Below are positions 63,735 through 64,000 of a stretch of 64,000 nucleotides of DNA, one piece after another. The stretch lies in contig NZ_JABBGA010000004.1 in assembly GCF_012927165.1 (NCBI RefSeq), forward strand, positions 275,567 through 339,566. Reading direction: 5' to 3'. The notes below the pieces were generated by a model. That model made no database searches. It had not been told where the DNA came from and saw nothing but the letters and a program-made list of their open reading frames with translations. A program made the position numbers and the translations under genes. Position 1 is the first letter of the stretch, and each line of letters starts with the position of its first letter. This stretch comes from Zoogloea dura. GTDB lineage: Bacteria; Pseudomonadota; Gammaproteobacteria; Burkholderiales; Rhodocyclaceae.

Positions 63735-64000
63735 TCATGCAGCCAACTGTTGAGTATTCACGTCAGGCAAATGCGTCTTTATGACGGACTCACGTTCCGG
63801 GTTGAGCGTGACTGCGCCAATGGGCGACCAGTTGCGCGTATTGCCGGACCAACGCGCCGGGTTGAGTTCGCGAGCCTCGGTGTAAAGAGCATGCCTGGCA
63901 GCCAGAATCGCCTGATCCTCACCGGCATGGCGCTGGGCCGGACTGACGTAGCGGATACCGCTGTGACGATGATCGACGTTGTACCACTGGACGAAGCCGG
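63735..64000 (-). CDS. IS3-family transposase OrfB, C-terminal 87 residues (cut by window edge)
   Basis: The minus-strand reading from the window end gives GFVQWYNVDHRHSGIRYV, then SPAQRHAGEDQAIL, ELNPARWSGNTRNWSPIGAVTLNPERE and stop at 63735-63737. This is the tail of the integrase-core (DDE) transposase of IS3-family elements, in which the phrases WYN..HRHSGI and ARWSGxTRNW..xG.VxLNPE recur. The gene continues beyond 64000, so the catalytic residues are out of view. It shows that a mobile element sits directly downstream of the PEP-CTERM gene. Confidence 0.88.
   Translation of the reverse strand, partial: GFVQWYNVDHRHSGIRYVSPAQRHAGEDQAILAARHALYTEARELNPARWSGNTRNWSPIGAVTLNPERESVIKTHLPDVNTQQLAA

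Overview
The window looks like a chromosomal segment of a GC-rich betaproteobacterium, most probably a Rhodocyclaceae member (Azospira/Dechloromonas/Thauera-like). The basis is gene content and order: purM beside hda, yqgE-ruvX-pyrR-pyrB-pyrX, rhodanese-grxC-secB-gpsA, aat-bpt-pyrD, rnfABCDGE-nth, two c-type haem proteins, several chemoreceptors and a PEP-CTERM protein. The genus is inference; no rRNA gene is present to fix it. Genes are densely packed, often with 1-16 nt overlaps, and most of the window is core housekeeping.

Layout. 1-4.7 kb: tail of a metal-type TolC protein, a DEDD exonuclease, small envelope proteins and two c-type haem proteins. 4.7-10.8 kb: HD-GYP phosphodiesterase, uppP, two alpha/beta hydrolases, a methyltransferase and a photolyase. 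10.9-14.6 kb: yqgE-ruvX-pyrR-pyrB and a catalytically degenerate dihydroorotase (pyrX). 14.8-21.1 kb: diguanylate cyclase, TRAP permeases dctQM without a binding protein, a histidine phosphatase and a Cache chemoreceptor. 21.2-24.8 kb: glyA-nrdR-ribD and a MoeB/ThiF enzyme. 24.9-31.3 kb: Ctp protease, an ArsR-type probable persulfide sensor with a rhodanese, grxC, secB, gpsA, trmL, comF. 31.4-39.8 kb: bioBC, nucleotidase, aroG, serB, NlpC/P60 hydrolase, the N-degron transferases aat and bpt, and pyrD. 39.9-46.9 kb: the Rnf complex with nth, DUF1841 and DUF5610 genes. 47-55 kb, minus strand: a gamma-glutamyl ligase-like / amidotransferase / K+:H+ antiporter operon and a NodT-MacA-split-MacB exporter. 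55-57.8 kb: purM, hda, a HAD phosphatase. 58-64 kb, accessory-like: two tandem paralogous chemoreceptors, a LuxR solo, a PEP-CTERM protein and the end of an IS3-family element running off the window.

How parts work together. Motility and c-di-GMP genes spread over 55 kb (HD-GYP, GGDEF, chemoreceptor) share upstream motifs resembling sigma-28 (FliA) promoters with the same 11-nt spacing, suggesting co-expression with flagella. The most interesting local system is at 61.7-63.5 kb. A LuxR-type protein that keeps all six conserved acyl-homoserine-lactone pocket residues, with no luxI in view, is followed by a palindromic CT-N12-AG lux/las-type box. That box is centred about 43 nt upstream of the start site predicted from a TACAAT -10 hexamer, and the next gene encodes an exosortase-type (PEP-CTERM) surface protein. 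This suggests quorum-sensing control of an extracellular matrix or floc protein. A second candidate regulatory unit is the ArsR protein whose two cysteines are spaced exactly as in SqrR/BigR, next to a sulfurtransferase.
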